This document shows, piece after piece, positions 52,101 to 61,692 of a stretch of DNA of 64,000 nucleotides; the stretch's first letter is position 1; every line of letters begins with the position of its first letter. The DNA lies in the NCBI GenBank assembly GCA_001939145.1, contig LSRX01000130.1:543672-607671 (forward strand), read 5' to 3'. This DNA comes from Symbiodinium microadriaticum. Lineage: Eukaryota > Sar > Dinophyceae > Suessiales > Symbiodiniaceae. Position numbers and translations under genes: made by a program. Below the pieces are notes generated by a model. The model was given only the letters and a program-made list of their open reading frames with translations, was not told the DNA's origin and ran no database searches.

Positions 52101-53657
52101 TTCCACATGACTTATTAAACAAGCGAGTAGCTGTTCCATTCGTGTTACAACGTGTAAGAAGCTCGACACACTTTACTTCTGATCGAATGTGTTGGGAGTA
52201 TGGTGGAGGGAGACTAGTTCTTTTCCGAACCATCAATATTCAAAACTGAGATGTTGGCAGATTGTGAGGGCTCCTTGAGTTCTCGCAACTGGCAGGGGGC
52301 TCAGGAGCCTTCTTCTGCTTCTTTGTGAATGAAAAGAGAATTTCTGATGAATGAAAACAACACCAACTACGCAGAAACAATCCAGGTTTCCAGTGTCATT
52401 GGTAACTTCAGCAAGGCTCAAGTGTTTCTTCCGATTAGCGCGGACGCAGAACCAGATTCTGGTTTGGGTTTCGGGTGGTTTACACATACCACAAACAAGC
52501 ACAATAAGTAGAGATCAGTATGTGTGGAGTGCAGAAACCACTGTAAATGCCGATGGTTTCTGGGCCTCGGAGAAAGCACTGGGAAACATAAGACTGTGGA
52601 CGAACAAATGGCAAGAAGGCTCAGGTGGATCATGGGGGGGGGGGGGGTGACCATATATATATATATATAGATAGAGAGACATACACACATACTCAAGAAT
52701 GTTTAGGCACATGGGTGCTTATGTACGTGTCTCTATTCCCTCAATACTGCTAGATAAGATACTGTCGCTATGCAACACACACACATATATAGATATATAT
52801 ATGTATGTACACATGCATGCATGCATGCATGCATGCATGCATGCATGCATGGATGGATGCACTTATGTGCATGTGCATGTGTGTGTGTGCGTACTTGCAC
52901 GCTGCATGTTTTTTATGCGATGCACGACAGGCGATCTGGATACGGCTTCTAACTGTCCGAAACACATTAAGGGTCCGAGTCGTGGCTTTCGGGGCTTACG
53001 GGCTGGGAGCGAGTATTGTTTCAGGTTTCCAGGGGTCTTGACATGAAGGTTTATGAAGACTTGCCGGCCTTTGAGGAAATCGTACTCGATACCGATGCCC
53101 CGGTGAGGTCTGTACAGCCCATTGACTAGTGTAGCACACACGAACTTCGTGCCATCGCAGACGTACTGGCAAGCTTTGTCAAAATTCGCTTCGAAGTGAT
53201 GCCCAAGTACATCGGAGTTCACTTGGAAAGAGTCGTCTACTCCCGGGCAAACACCGGGAAGATGGATCAACGCATTCAACAAAGAAGTCCCACACTTCGG
53301 TATGTGTATCCACTTCAGCGGCTGCGCAGCCAGCAGCGCCGGGGTCCCGGGAGTCTCTGCGGCTCTTCGAGTGCCTTTGCCGAAGTTGCTCAGGTTGCCA
53401 CCCGAGTTCAAACGGCTTCGATTCCCATTCCCAGAGATGTCAGATCTCTGGCCGAGCTCATCCACAGTCACCAGCTGCTTCGCAGTTCTTTTAAACCTTG
53501 GATCGGATCTTTCGGGTCGCAAGTTTGGAGCATGCGGGCTGCGCTAGGACCCAAGAGAGAAAACACAAAAGTCTGTAAGGGCTTCAGAGTCCGGGAGCAT
53601 TGCAGCAGCCAAGGTCAAGAAGCTGAAGAATATGAGAGTCCTGCCCTTCATCGTCAT
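49162..53657 (-). CDS. PAPS-dependent sulfotransferase, split gene
   Basis: Transfers sulfate from PAPS to an acceptor, probably a carbohydrate in the secretory pathway. Clear exons: about 53543-53065 with WIHIPKCGTSLLNALIHLPG (5'-phosphosulfate loop); 49743-49458 with GHIVTMFRDPIQRIYSAWND (3'-phosphate binding Arg and Ser); 49344-49162 with EEWDLSMCLFHRMFGGSCLH and the stop. Junctions DFLKGR/CPPDSRKN and GIVE/EWDL keep one frame, giving about 315 residues. Upstream, the frame from the ATG at 53657 reads MTMKGRTLIFFSFLTLAAAM, a signal peptide or type II anchor, as expected for a Golgi enzyme; it is in frame but has one TAG at 53544-53546, so a short intron or an error lies between. The intron from 53064 to 49744 is about 3.3 kb and contains the gap. 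The exact acceptor substrate is unknown. Confidence 0.8.
49345..49457 (-). other. Last intron of the sulfotransferase, non-GT donor
   Basis: 113 bp. Protein continuity GIVEEWDLS needs either a GA donor (GAGCTG...CACGAG) or, with different residues (VEDHEEWDL), a GC donor (GCTGTA...AACAG). Either would be non-canonical; both donor types are reported for dinoflagellates. The reading frame is closed by a TGA inside the intron. Confidence 0.6.
50325..50398. repeat. (TA)n plus C-run, inverted relative to 52620-52670
   Basis: TATATA units, then a C homopolymer, then ATGATCCACC. The reverse complement of this arrangement recurs at 52624-52670. Confidence 0.85.
51160..51947. other. Assembly gap, 788 N
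   Basis: Unresolved sequence between two AT-rich flanks, inside the large sulfotransferase intron. Confidence 0.99.
52624..52670. repeat. G-run plus (AT)n
   Basis: GGTGGATCATG followed by a G homopolymer and (AT)n. Mirror image of 50325-50398. Confidence 0.85.
52776..52870. repeat. ATGC microsatellite
   Basis: CACA and TATA units, then eleven or so ATGC units, then ATGGATGG. Simple repeat. Confidence 0.95.
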
Positions 53658-54486
53658 GGTATTTCGACTGGTCCAGGCACATGCAAGAAACTGGGGGGGT
53701 GTTCAGTCTCGAAAAAAGGGACTTTCCAGGCTCACAAGCCAGAAAGCTGAGGCAGCAAAGGCTAAAACATGGAGTCCGCTTGAGTTTAGGGGTTTCCCTG
53801 TAACCGAAAAGACCTACCTTTTTGGGGCTCCTTGCCATGTTTTCTTTTTGTGGTTAATTGAAGAGGTACGTCTTTTTGGGCCACAGGTAGGGTTTAGGAA
53901 CCTAGAAGCCCCGGAGCCCGAAATCCACGAAGCCCAAACCCCCAGAGCGTGAACCACAGGGACTTATAGAAGCTAATGCCAGCAAACCAAATCCTCAAAC
54001 AATGATGCCCAAACTCCGGATGCATCAAACACTCAGCTTCATTGCAGGGCCTGCAGCCTGCAACTCGCGAAGCCTACACTCCACGTCCCATATGGCCTGA
54101 AACCGACAAGGCAGAAAGAACGAAGTTGAAAAGCGCAGAAGGACGTGACTAAACTCATCGAAAATCGAGGACGAAACCTTGGCCCTGCTCCAGCCCAAAC
54201 TCCACAACCCCTCCTTGGCGAAACCAGGCCCCAATGGGGCGGGAAGCTCCAGCTCGTGCACTGCCTTTGAGTGTCTCGTTGTGGAGCTGCTGGTTCACGG
54301 TTTCGCGCTTATAGGGTTTAGGGTTTATTTAGGGTTTAGGCGGTTTAGGGTTTGGTTTAGGGCTTTGCACTCGTGTTACCTCTTCAAATTGTCAAAGAAC
54401 CGAATCCGAAATCGCCACATCGCAAGAACTGACTGCTCCACTACACCATAGACGGCCACCATCATCGTCTGCAGCACATCAGCATC

Positions 54487-54523
<37 letters not shown>

Positions 54524-54542
54524 CAGCAGCAGCAGCAGCAGC
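54487..54542. repeat. CAG trinucleotide repeat
   Basis: About 17 CAG units with one GAG interruption. Frames through it (Cys or Gln runs) have no other coding support. Confidence 0.95.
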
Positions 54543-55679
54543 CAAAATGCATTGCAGCGGCGGGAGCACTGTCACGACCGTCATCATCGACATCATTGCC
54601 AGCATGATCTTCTACGACACCTGGATAACCATCGCCATAAACAGCAGCATCCGATAACAAGCTTTTTTGTTCTTGGCGGCCAACATTTTTTCAGCAATAA
54701 GCATGACCATTACCAAAACAAAAAAACATGAATAGCTTGAACAGGGACATACCTCGACGCCATAGTTTTGACATCTGTGCCTGGAGTGCAAGATGATCAG
54801 AGATTACAGAACACTGGAATCGTGAAGAGCAGTGAAACGACTTTCCTCGAACATGCAAACATAAGCCAACCGTAATTATTGCACAATGCTGGTGGAACAA
54901 ATGCTATGTTTGGGCGACCTATATATACACGGCAGTTGAAGCTTGTGCGTGATAACGGCGGCGATGAAGAGCATGATGATCCGGGCATGGTGAACTTTCT
55001 GCTGGCAACGATCACCTTCTCATGATGATGAAGCACTATGCTTGCACAGACTTTCTTGGGCATGCGGAAGCTGCCGCTTTCCCAGTTCCTCGTGGGCAGG
55101 GGTCTCTCACATCATGAACCATGTTCATTCCAACCTCAATGCGCCTCCCGCAGAGACTGCCCACAACGAACCCAAGGAACTGAAACAGATTAACTTGCTG
55201 ACTTCTTCTGAAATATCACAACCCGAATGGATAAAGGTTAAGTCTTGGAGCAATAGTGCGGCACCACGAAATCCCTGATGCCTGGCAACTCCCAGTAACA
55301 ACACCCTCTACTGATGAAGCCCTGAGACTACTACCGCACGCACTGAAGCCACTAAAGCCGAGTAGGGATTCGGGGCATATGATGTACGAGTAGTAATACT
55401 AACTGTAGTATTCAGCGGCAATAAGAAGATGCTGTTCTAGTGCTTCCAGGCCCTAGATTGCACCCCAAAGCTGAACCGCCCCGGCCTCGGCGCCCACCTC
55501 TTTCCGGAGACGGGTGGCAAAGCCCCGGCAGTCAGGTGCTAATAGGTCGTCAGCTGCATATGCCTTGTGTTTGGGCAACATGGAAAGCTTGCAGCCGGGA
55601 TATCGGAATCATGTCTGAAGCAGAGTCGAGGACTGTGAAGTCAACAAAGGCTTTGGTTCAGGGTTCGCTCTGCTCCTAC

Positions 55680-55980
55680 GAGCCCGCAACCCTTAACTCC
55701 AACCCCACACCTCAAATCCCAAACCCTAAGCCCAAAACTTACAAACCCTAGAGGCCCTAGACCTTAGCCCCGGCCGCCCTCCATCCCAAACCCCGAAACT
55801 TCTCCTCTTTAACTCAACCTGACAACCCCAGAAACCTAAAACCCTAACACTTGCAACCCTTCAGCTTAAGAAGCCCTAAACCCAGGAATTTTCCAAACCG
55901 CCCTAGAACCCCACCCTAAACCCAAAACCCTAAGCTCAAAACCCAAAACCCTAAGCCCAAACCCCAAAACCCTCAGCAAC
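55680..55980 (-). repeat. Degenerate CCCTAAA block, about 300 bp
   Basis: Words such as AACCCTAAG, AAACCCTAG, ACCCTAAACCC and CCCAAAACCCTAAGC fill the stretch with few interruptions. It is the longest minus-orientation telomere-like block in the window, degenerate compared with a true telomere. Confidence 0.85.
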
Positions 55981-57711
55981 GTCACCAGGTGGCCAGGAAA
56001 GTGCGAGGCATCGGCCGTAGCGACTCAGCAAGGAGAGGCGAGGCTTCCCGGGCCTCGGCTTCAACCATTTTTCCAGTATCCGGCTATAAGTACTACTATA
56101 ATATTCTTATTCTAATTATTATTGTTATTATGAATATTGTTGTTACGACCAGTTTTTATCATAATCATAGTGAAAATTGATGTTGTTGTTATTATGATTA
56201 CTGTCATGAATTTATGCTTGCTAGACTGTTATTATTATTACGATTATAGGCCCGTAATCTATCCCACCCGGCCAGCTAAGTCGCACTGCAGGGGTTCATC
56301 CGCACCGAAGAAAAATTTAAAGAGAGGGCAAGTCCCAGCCCTCGAAACAAGAGCGAGTCATGGCAGTCAAGCTGCCTTCATCCAGTCTAAGACTTTGGGC
56401 TCGTCGTCGTCTTCCTCCTCTTCCTCCTGCGCATGCCGATCAGAGCAGCCACGAACATGAAACAGAGTGACCTTCTCAACGGGAGGTCATTCAGCACAAG
56501 CCTTCCGAGAATCAGCAAATGTCTAATGTTGCAGGTTGCCAGGGCACCTGCGTGAAACTGCCAGCTACGAGCACATAACGGCAGCAACAACACGATATTC
56601 TTGATAGAGTATTGATCTTGAGTTCGCGAAGGTTGAATTCTCAAAATCTAGTGCTGCATAATGTAGCAGATTGATTGAACATGACTGAACTCTCCACCCA
56701 AAATGCAATAATATCTCAGCAATCAAGGATACGTGGAGCAACGATTGCTGCAGGTACTGAGGGGTGGAAATGCTCATTCATGCATATGAATGCACTTAAG
56801 CACACATGCGTTGGAAAGAACCCTAAGCCCTGAACTAAACCCTAAACCCTACCACACACTACTGCATCCTTTTCCAAGGAGCTCACGTTTCGACCATCAC
56901 AAAACAGTACATGCTGATTGCAGCACGCTCATAGACCCAGAACGTTTGCATCCTCAACAACCATCAAACCATGAATTGAATCTAAAAATCTAAAGACTCT
57001 AACAATCCTTAAAAAGAAAACGGGTCCCGCAGCATTTTCTGGGCTCGATACCTGCCTATAAGCTCTTGAAGCAACTCAGCATTCAACCCTAAACCCTAAA
57101 CCAGTAGCAGCATTGGGAGAATCTCCTCGTCTTCTGGGACGTCGATCTTCGGCCCGTAGACCTGTGAAGATATCAAAAAGGGTTCGGGGTTTCTACAATG
57201 ACAGGGGTTTAGGGTTTTTAGGGTTTAGGCTTGAAGGTTCCAGGGTTTAGGGTCTTAGGGTTCAAGGTTTGGGGTTTTAGACTAGAACACAAACGCCACC
57301 TATCTCCAGAAGCCGTCGGCCCCAAATCTGCAAACTCCTGAAACCCCGATGAACCCCCAAAAATCCTCAAACCCCGGTCATCCCCACCCCCCCGAATTAG
57401 AACCCCTTATGCTTTCAACCCCTGGACCGCTGATTATGCTCAGCCGTTTCGCCCCTAGCAATTTCGACCCCTGCACCTCGCTAGCGAAAGCAAACTCCTC
57501 CTGCATCGCCAGATGCTGATCATTGGTCTCCTGTCTCTAGAGGTCAGAGTTTTACGGTTTCAGGATTTACGGTCTCACTTCGTCCTAGGCTAGCTTTTTT
57601 TTTGGGGCCTCCAGCCCTAAGAAACCTCCACCCGGAAATGCTCCTGCCATGACCACGCCAAGTGCAGTGATCGCTGCCAATGACAACGAGAGATAACGAG
57701 AGACATTTGTC

Positions 57712-57776
57712 ACCAGCACCAGCACCAGCAGCACCAGCACCAGCACCGGCACCAGCACCAGCACCAGCACCACCAC
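57712..57776. repeat. CACCAG hexanucleotide repeat
   Basis: About 10 units of CACCAG with one CAG and one CGG variant. The minus-strand frame gives a Gly-Ala run (GAGAGAGAGA) that is probably not a protein. Confidence 0.95.
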
Positions 57777-58587
57777 CCACAACAATTGTGGGCACAGGGG
57801 AACAGCAGCTGCAGTAGCAGAACCCATGGTTTTGTTGGTCAGAGCGGTGTTGATCGGTAAGGTACGGTGGTAGACTTAGTACATGTAAAGGAGGCGGCAC
57901 AAGTAATCGTTGTGGTTGTGATCGCCGTCCCGTTCGTGGTCGTTGCAGTGACAGTGGCCATGGCAGTCGGAAGCGTCGGCTCTTCACCATGGTAGCTCTG
58001 GTAATATCGGGGCCATAATAATAAGCATAATTAGGGTTTTTGGGCCCACTATACTACAATTATAGCTAGATGATAATGCATCTCTGGCGTACTCTTGGTG
58101 TTCGCATTCGCAGCGGCTGCCGCAGCAGTCGCCATAAGAGCAGTTGTGCAGCAGCAGCAGCAGCAGCAGCAGCAAAGCAGTCTGTGGTAGCTGTTAGTGC
58201 TTGTCCACTCAGGTCAGGACTCCGTTGCTGAGAAAGTTTATCGTTTTCTTCTCGGTCATTGGTCAATAGCATGGGGAAGCTCAGATGGGTTTTTTTGTTG
58301 CTCGGGGTTCGGCAGGGCTTGCGAAAGTCTGGGTTTGTCCCTTGCAGAATATGTTCCCTAATCTAATCGAACTTCTCGAATCAGGCAGGGCTGGCTCGTA
58401 ATTCGTCAGATGCAACAACTTGCTTATGGCTTGGGGTTCGTCTTAGAAGCTACAGCCCCAGCACACATGGGCCCTGGCGGCTCCTCAAAGCTAAGCATAG
58501 CTTGGCTCGTCGGCCTTCCGCACCAGGGCACTGTGAAAATCGCCCTGAACCCCAGCAGACGCGTTCCTTGCTGAGTGCCGGCCTAAG

Positions 58588-58935
58588 ATGTATTTGGCAA
58601 GCTTGCTTCTGACTCTCTTCCTGTCTCTCATGCAGTCAACGGAAAGCAAGCAAGTTCAACGTCCACCACCGGCCTCACGTCTAGCCATGGGTAGAAGAGA
58701 ACCTGCCGAGAGGTCGTCTAGCTTGAGCAGAAAGCAATATCCCAACTCCAATTCCTCTTGCTTTTGCAAAAGCTGTGGTTTTCAGCAGAAGAGCAAGATT
58801 GCAACTCTGCATTGCTCAAAAGGTGCACCGCTCCCGCCCCACCTGCAAAGCTATTCTGGGTCCGTCCACCGCGGCCCGCAGGGCACACGCCTCAGGCACA
58901 AAAGGATTCGAAGTTCGGACTCATCTCTGCCATGA
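58588..58935 (+). CDS. Possible small secreted protein, unrecognised
   Basis: 115 codons. The first 20 residues (MYLASLLLTLFLSLMQSTES) look like a signal peptide, followed by a basic, Ser- and Arg-rich chain with four Cys (CFCKSCGFQQ and HCSK). No family is recognised, there is no neighbour context, and overlapping frames of similar length exist, so it could be chance. Listed because the leader is better than that of other orphan frames in the gene-poor DNA. Confidence 0.2.
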   Translation: MYLASLLLTLFLSLMQSTESKQVQRPPPASRLAMGRREPAERSSSLSRKQYPNSNSSCFCKSCGFQQKSKIATLHCSKGAPLPPHLQSYSGSVHRGPQGTRLRHKRIRSSDSSLP

Positions 58936-61591
58936 AACCTGCACTGCATCTCTTTCCGCCCGGTAGCCGCAGCTAGTCCTCCTCCAGCTGCGTCGCCCGC
59001 AACTGCCAAAAGGGGAGGCGAGTAGCCGAGGCCACCTGATGATTGAGGGTTTTCATGACACACCCACTAACCACAACCATATACCTAATCCCTAAACCCT
59101 AAGCCGCCATCAAAGGCCCTCTCCTTCGGCGACCCAGCAGACAGCTGCGAAGGAGTCGTGGAAGGCTCCCGGAAACCGAACTTCTGGAGGCTGTCGGTAC
59201 GCCACCGAAACCACCTCGGCCCATCGCGGATGTGTCTGCAACCGGGACACCCTTGAGATTTGGTCAGATTCTGCAGGACCGTCCTAACTCTTTCTAAACC
59301 CGATGCCCAAAACTTACAGACCAAACCCCTACACCCTGAGACCGTAAAGCCCTGCACCCGAAACTTGCGAATTCCTAGGCGATAATCTCCCCAATCGTTC
59401 CCGTGGAAGCGGTGGGGTGATCCGACCCGACAGACCCAACCGAGACCTCCCCTGAAATGCCCGTAAGCTTGCCGTTGTCTGTTTTCGTGGCAGAATCAAC
59501 CCCCAAACGCTGTAAGAATCTCGGGCGATGGGGTTTGCTCAAAATATCGAGTTGAGTTGCGCTGTCAAAGGCACTGGTAGATGAGTTCAGACATGAAAGT
59601 TTCACAAACAAACTTATGGCTAAGTGGGATTATGGATGTTGCAGTCGATGGTGCTTGAGACTAGTTTTCTCTACGCATTCTGCATCAATGCGTTTGCGTG
59701 TGGAGTGTCCGTTTGCGCAGTCGTGGCTGTGTGTAGGAGACGGGTAGATGCACCTGAAGAACAGAATATCTAGCCTCCACTGCACACGGAAAAACGCTGA
59801 AGCACTAATTAGTCCAAGCTGCCGAAGCCCGGGACAGAACCGCCAGAGATTCGCACATCCAAGCGTGTGTGTCCAGATCGCCAGCTACGTAGCTCTCTCC
59901 GTGGAAGAACACCTCAGGGTTTGGTCAGGGCTTTGGAGTAGTAGAGGGTTGCTCGGTCTAGGGCAGGGTGTAGATGCTTTAGAGGGGCACTGCACTAATG
60001 GCTGAGTGGTTCTTATACGGTATGCGGCTCAAGAAAACCCGGCTTGACCTTCGGTCTTAGGTGACATCTGTGTTCAAGCGACATTTAGGGTTCTAGGGTT
60101 TTAGGATTTACAGGGTTTATAGGGTTTATAGGGTTTATAGGGTATATCAGCACCTTCGACGGCCTTCCCAAAAGCCGTCGATATTCACGCAGAGCAACCG
60201 ATGCGTCTTGCACCAAACCCAGAAAGCCCGAAGACCCTCTCTGATGCCCTTTTTTTCCACAGGCTTGAACTGAAATGCCCTAAACCCTATAAACCCTAAA
60301 CCCTCAATGGTCGGACAGGGCACGATCACTGGTGGCTCGCTAAGCCCCTGGGGCATGAAACGGCGCAGGGCCAGCGCAACTTCCTCTGTGCCCTCCTCCC
60401 CGTCCTCCCCTCCCTCGCCGGTCCTTCGGAACTGCAGTCGTTGGGTCTTTGGGGCAGAAATAAGCTGCTTTGGTTTAGGGGTTGAGGGTGCTCGAGGTGT
60501 TTGTTGCCAGACCTTGCAAAAATCCCCGAGTTGACGAATATACCAAAAGCCATGTTCGGGATTCAACTATAAAGAAAGGTAGATTCCTTAAGCACGGGGA
60601 TGTTGGAAGGTCTTGCTTAGCCAAATGCAAAGCGCAGCACCGGATTGTGCTGGGCTCTGCTGGCAAGCTTGGCGGGGAGGGGGCGTAACAATGCCGAATC
60701 AGATACTGTAATATAGTAGAAGCTACCATAATCAGCGATAATAAACCACAGAAGATACTTTGATATAATAGCATATATAACAGAAAACAATGGACACTGG
60801 ACCTCAGGATCCGTCATGACTGTAGACTCACGGCTCTCAGAAAGATGCCAGCGACTATCTGGCTACGAATAGCATAGGGGCCTAAATACATGAGTTTAGA
60901 GTTTAGGGTCCGGGTTAAGGTTTTGGTTTAGGGTTTAGGATTTAGGGTGTAGAATTACCAATACTATTTTGGGGCAACTTCCGGAGCCAGCGGCTGCATC
61001 CCAATTTCTTCGGGCTCAATACAGAACTCTGACCATAATTGAAGCACGCAGCCAGCCTGGCCTGTATACACCAAAAAAACCCGGCCGAGAAAGGCTTCTG
61101 GCTCGATGTGTCTTGGAAACATAATTAAACAAGACCTGACAGCAGCTTCGGGAAACATAACAGCACATAATGAGCCAGTAGTAGGATTAACGCTTACCGT
61201 GGTGAGTCAGAATGGGACTACCGCTGGGAGCCCCTGGATGTTGTGGACAAGCGTCGCCGGCAGGATCATCTGCCTCATGGATGGTGAGGACAAGATACAA
61301 ACGTAAATGCGTAAGTCTAGGTACCGTCTAAGGAGACTTTGCGAATAATGAGTATGCACATTTGTTGACCCTGAAATGAAAATCTTATTACAACCGTAGA
61401 TATGTATCTCGCGAACCTGCTGATGTAAAAACCCAGGACGGGTATGCATGGTACGCGTGAATATGCCTTCCACTGCTTGACTTCGAATCGCGACCGTCCG
61501 AAGTCCGCACAGTATGTCTTCCACTGTATGTACACATGTTGGAGCACAGGACTTCGGATGCAGTCCGACTCGCAGCTCCTGCATCCCTATA
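58936..61591. other. Intergenic, no supported gene
   Basis: CCCTAAA words at 59085-59102 and 60280-60305. A variant array of TAGGGTTTA 9-mers lies at 60113-60143, and TTTAGGG-like words at 60895-60950. No recognised coding region. Confidence 0.45.
60113..60143 (+). repeat. 9-bp variant telomere-like array
   Basis: GGGTTTATA repeats three to four times without interruption, a 9-bp unit instead of the 7-bp TTTAGGG. Confidence 0.9.
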
Positions 61592-61692
61592 TAGGGACCC
61601 TAATAATTAGAATAGGGTACTGGGGTATATTATGGTAATTCTGCCTATACTATGGGACCCAAAGAACGATGTTAGCAGTTCTCAAGGCCCTA
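61592..61692. mobile_element. MITE family B
   Basis: Left arm TAGGGACCCTAATAATTAGA, right arm reduced to AAGGCCCTA. The core GGGGTATATTATGG is shared with the 47865 copy. 101 bp. Confidence 0.65.

Larger units (their letters stand above)
49744..53064 (-). other. Large intron of the sulfotransferase, GC donor
   Basis: Starts GCAAGTCTTC (a GC donor otherwise matching the GTAAGT-type consensus) and ends ATGCAAG; GCAAGT occurs at both ends. It holds microsatellites (GATC at 50040-50065, TA and C runs at 50325-50392, ATGC at 52813-52850), an AT-rich stretch, and the 788-N gap. A missing exon inside the gap cannot be excluded. Confidence 0.55.
53658..58587. other. Intergenic, no supported gene
   Basis: TTTAGGG tracts at 53786-53796, 54313-54362, 57063-57090 and 57200-57262, plus the CCCTAAA block at 55680-55980. 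CAG repeat at 54487-54542, CACCAG repeat at 57712-57776 and CAG at 58150-58173. ATTATT-rich stretch at 56090-56250. No recognised coding region. Confidence 0.45.

Noticed and set aside
57544..57990. 148-codon minus-strand frame with Gly-Ala repeats
   Set aside because: The repeat is the CACCAG microsatellite; the rest has no recognisable domain.
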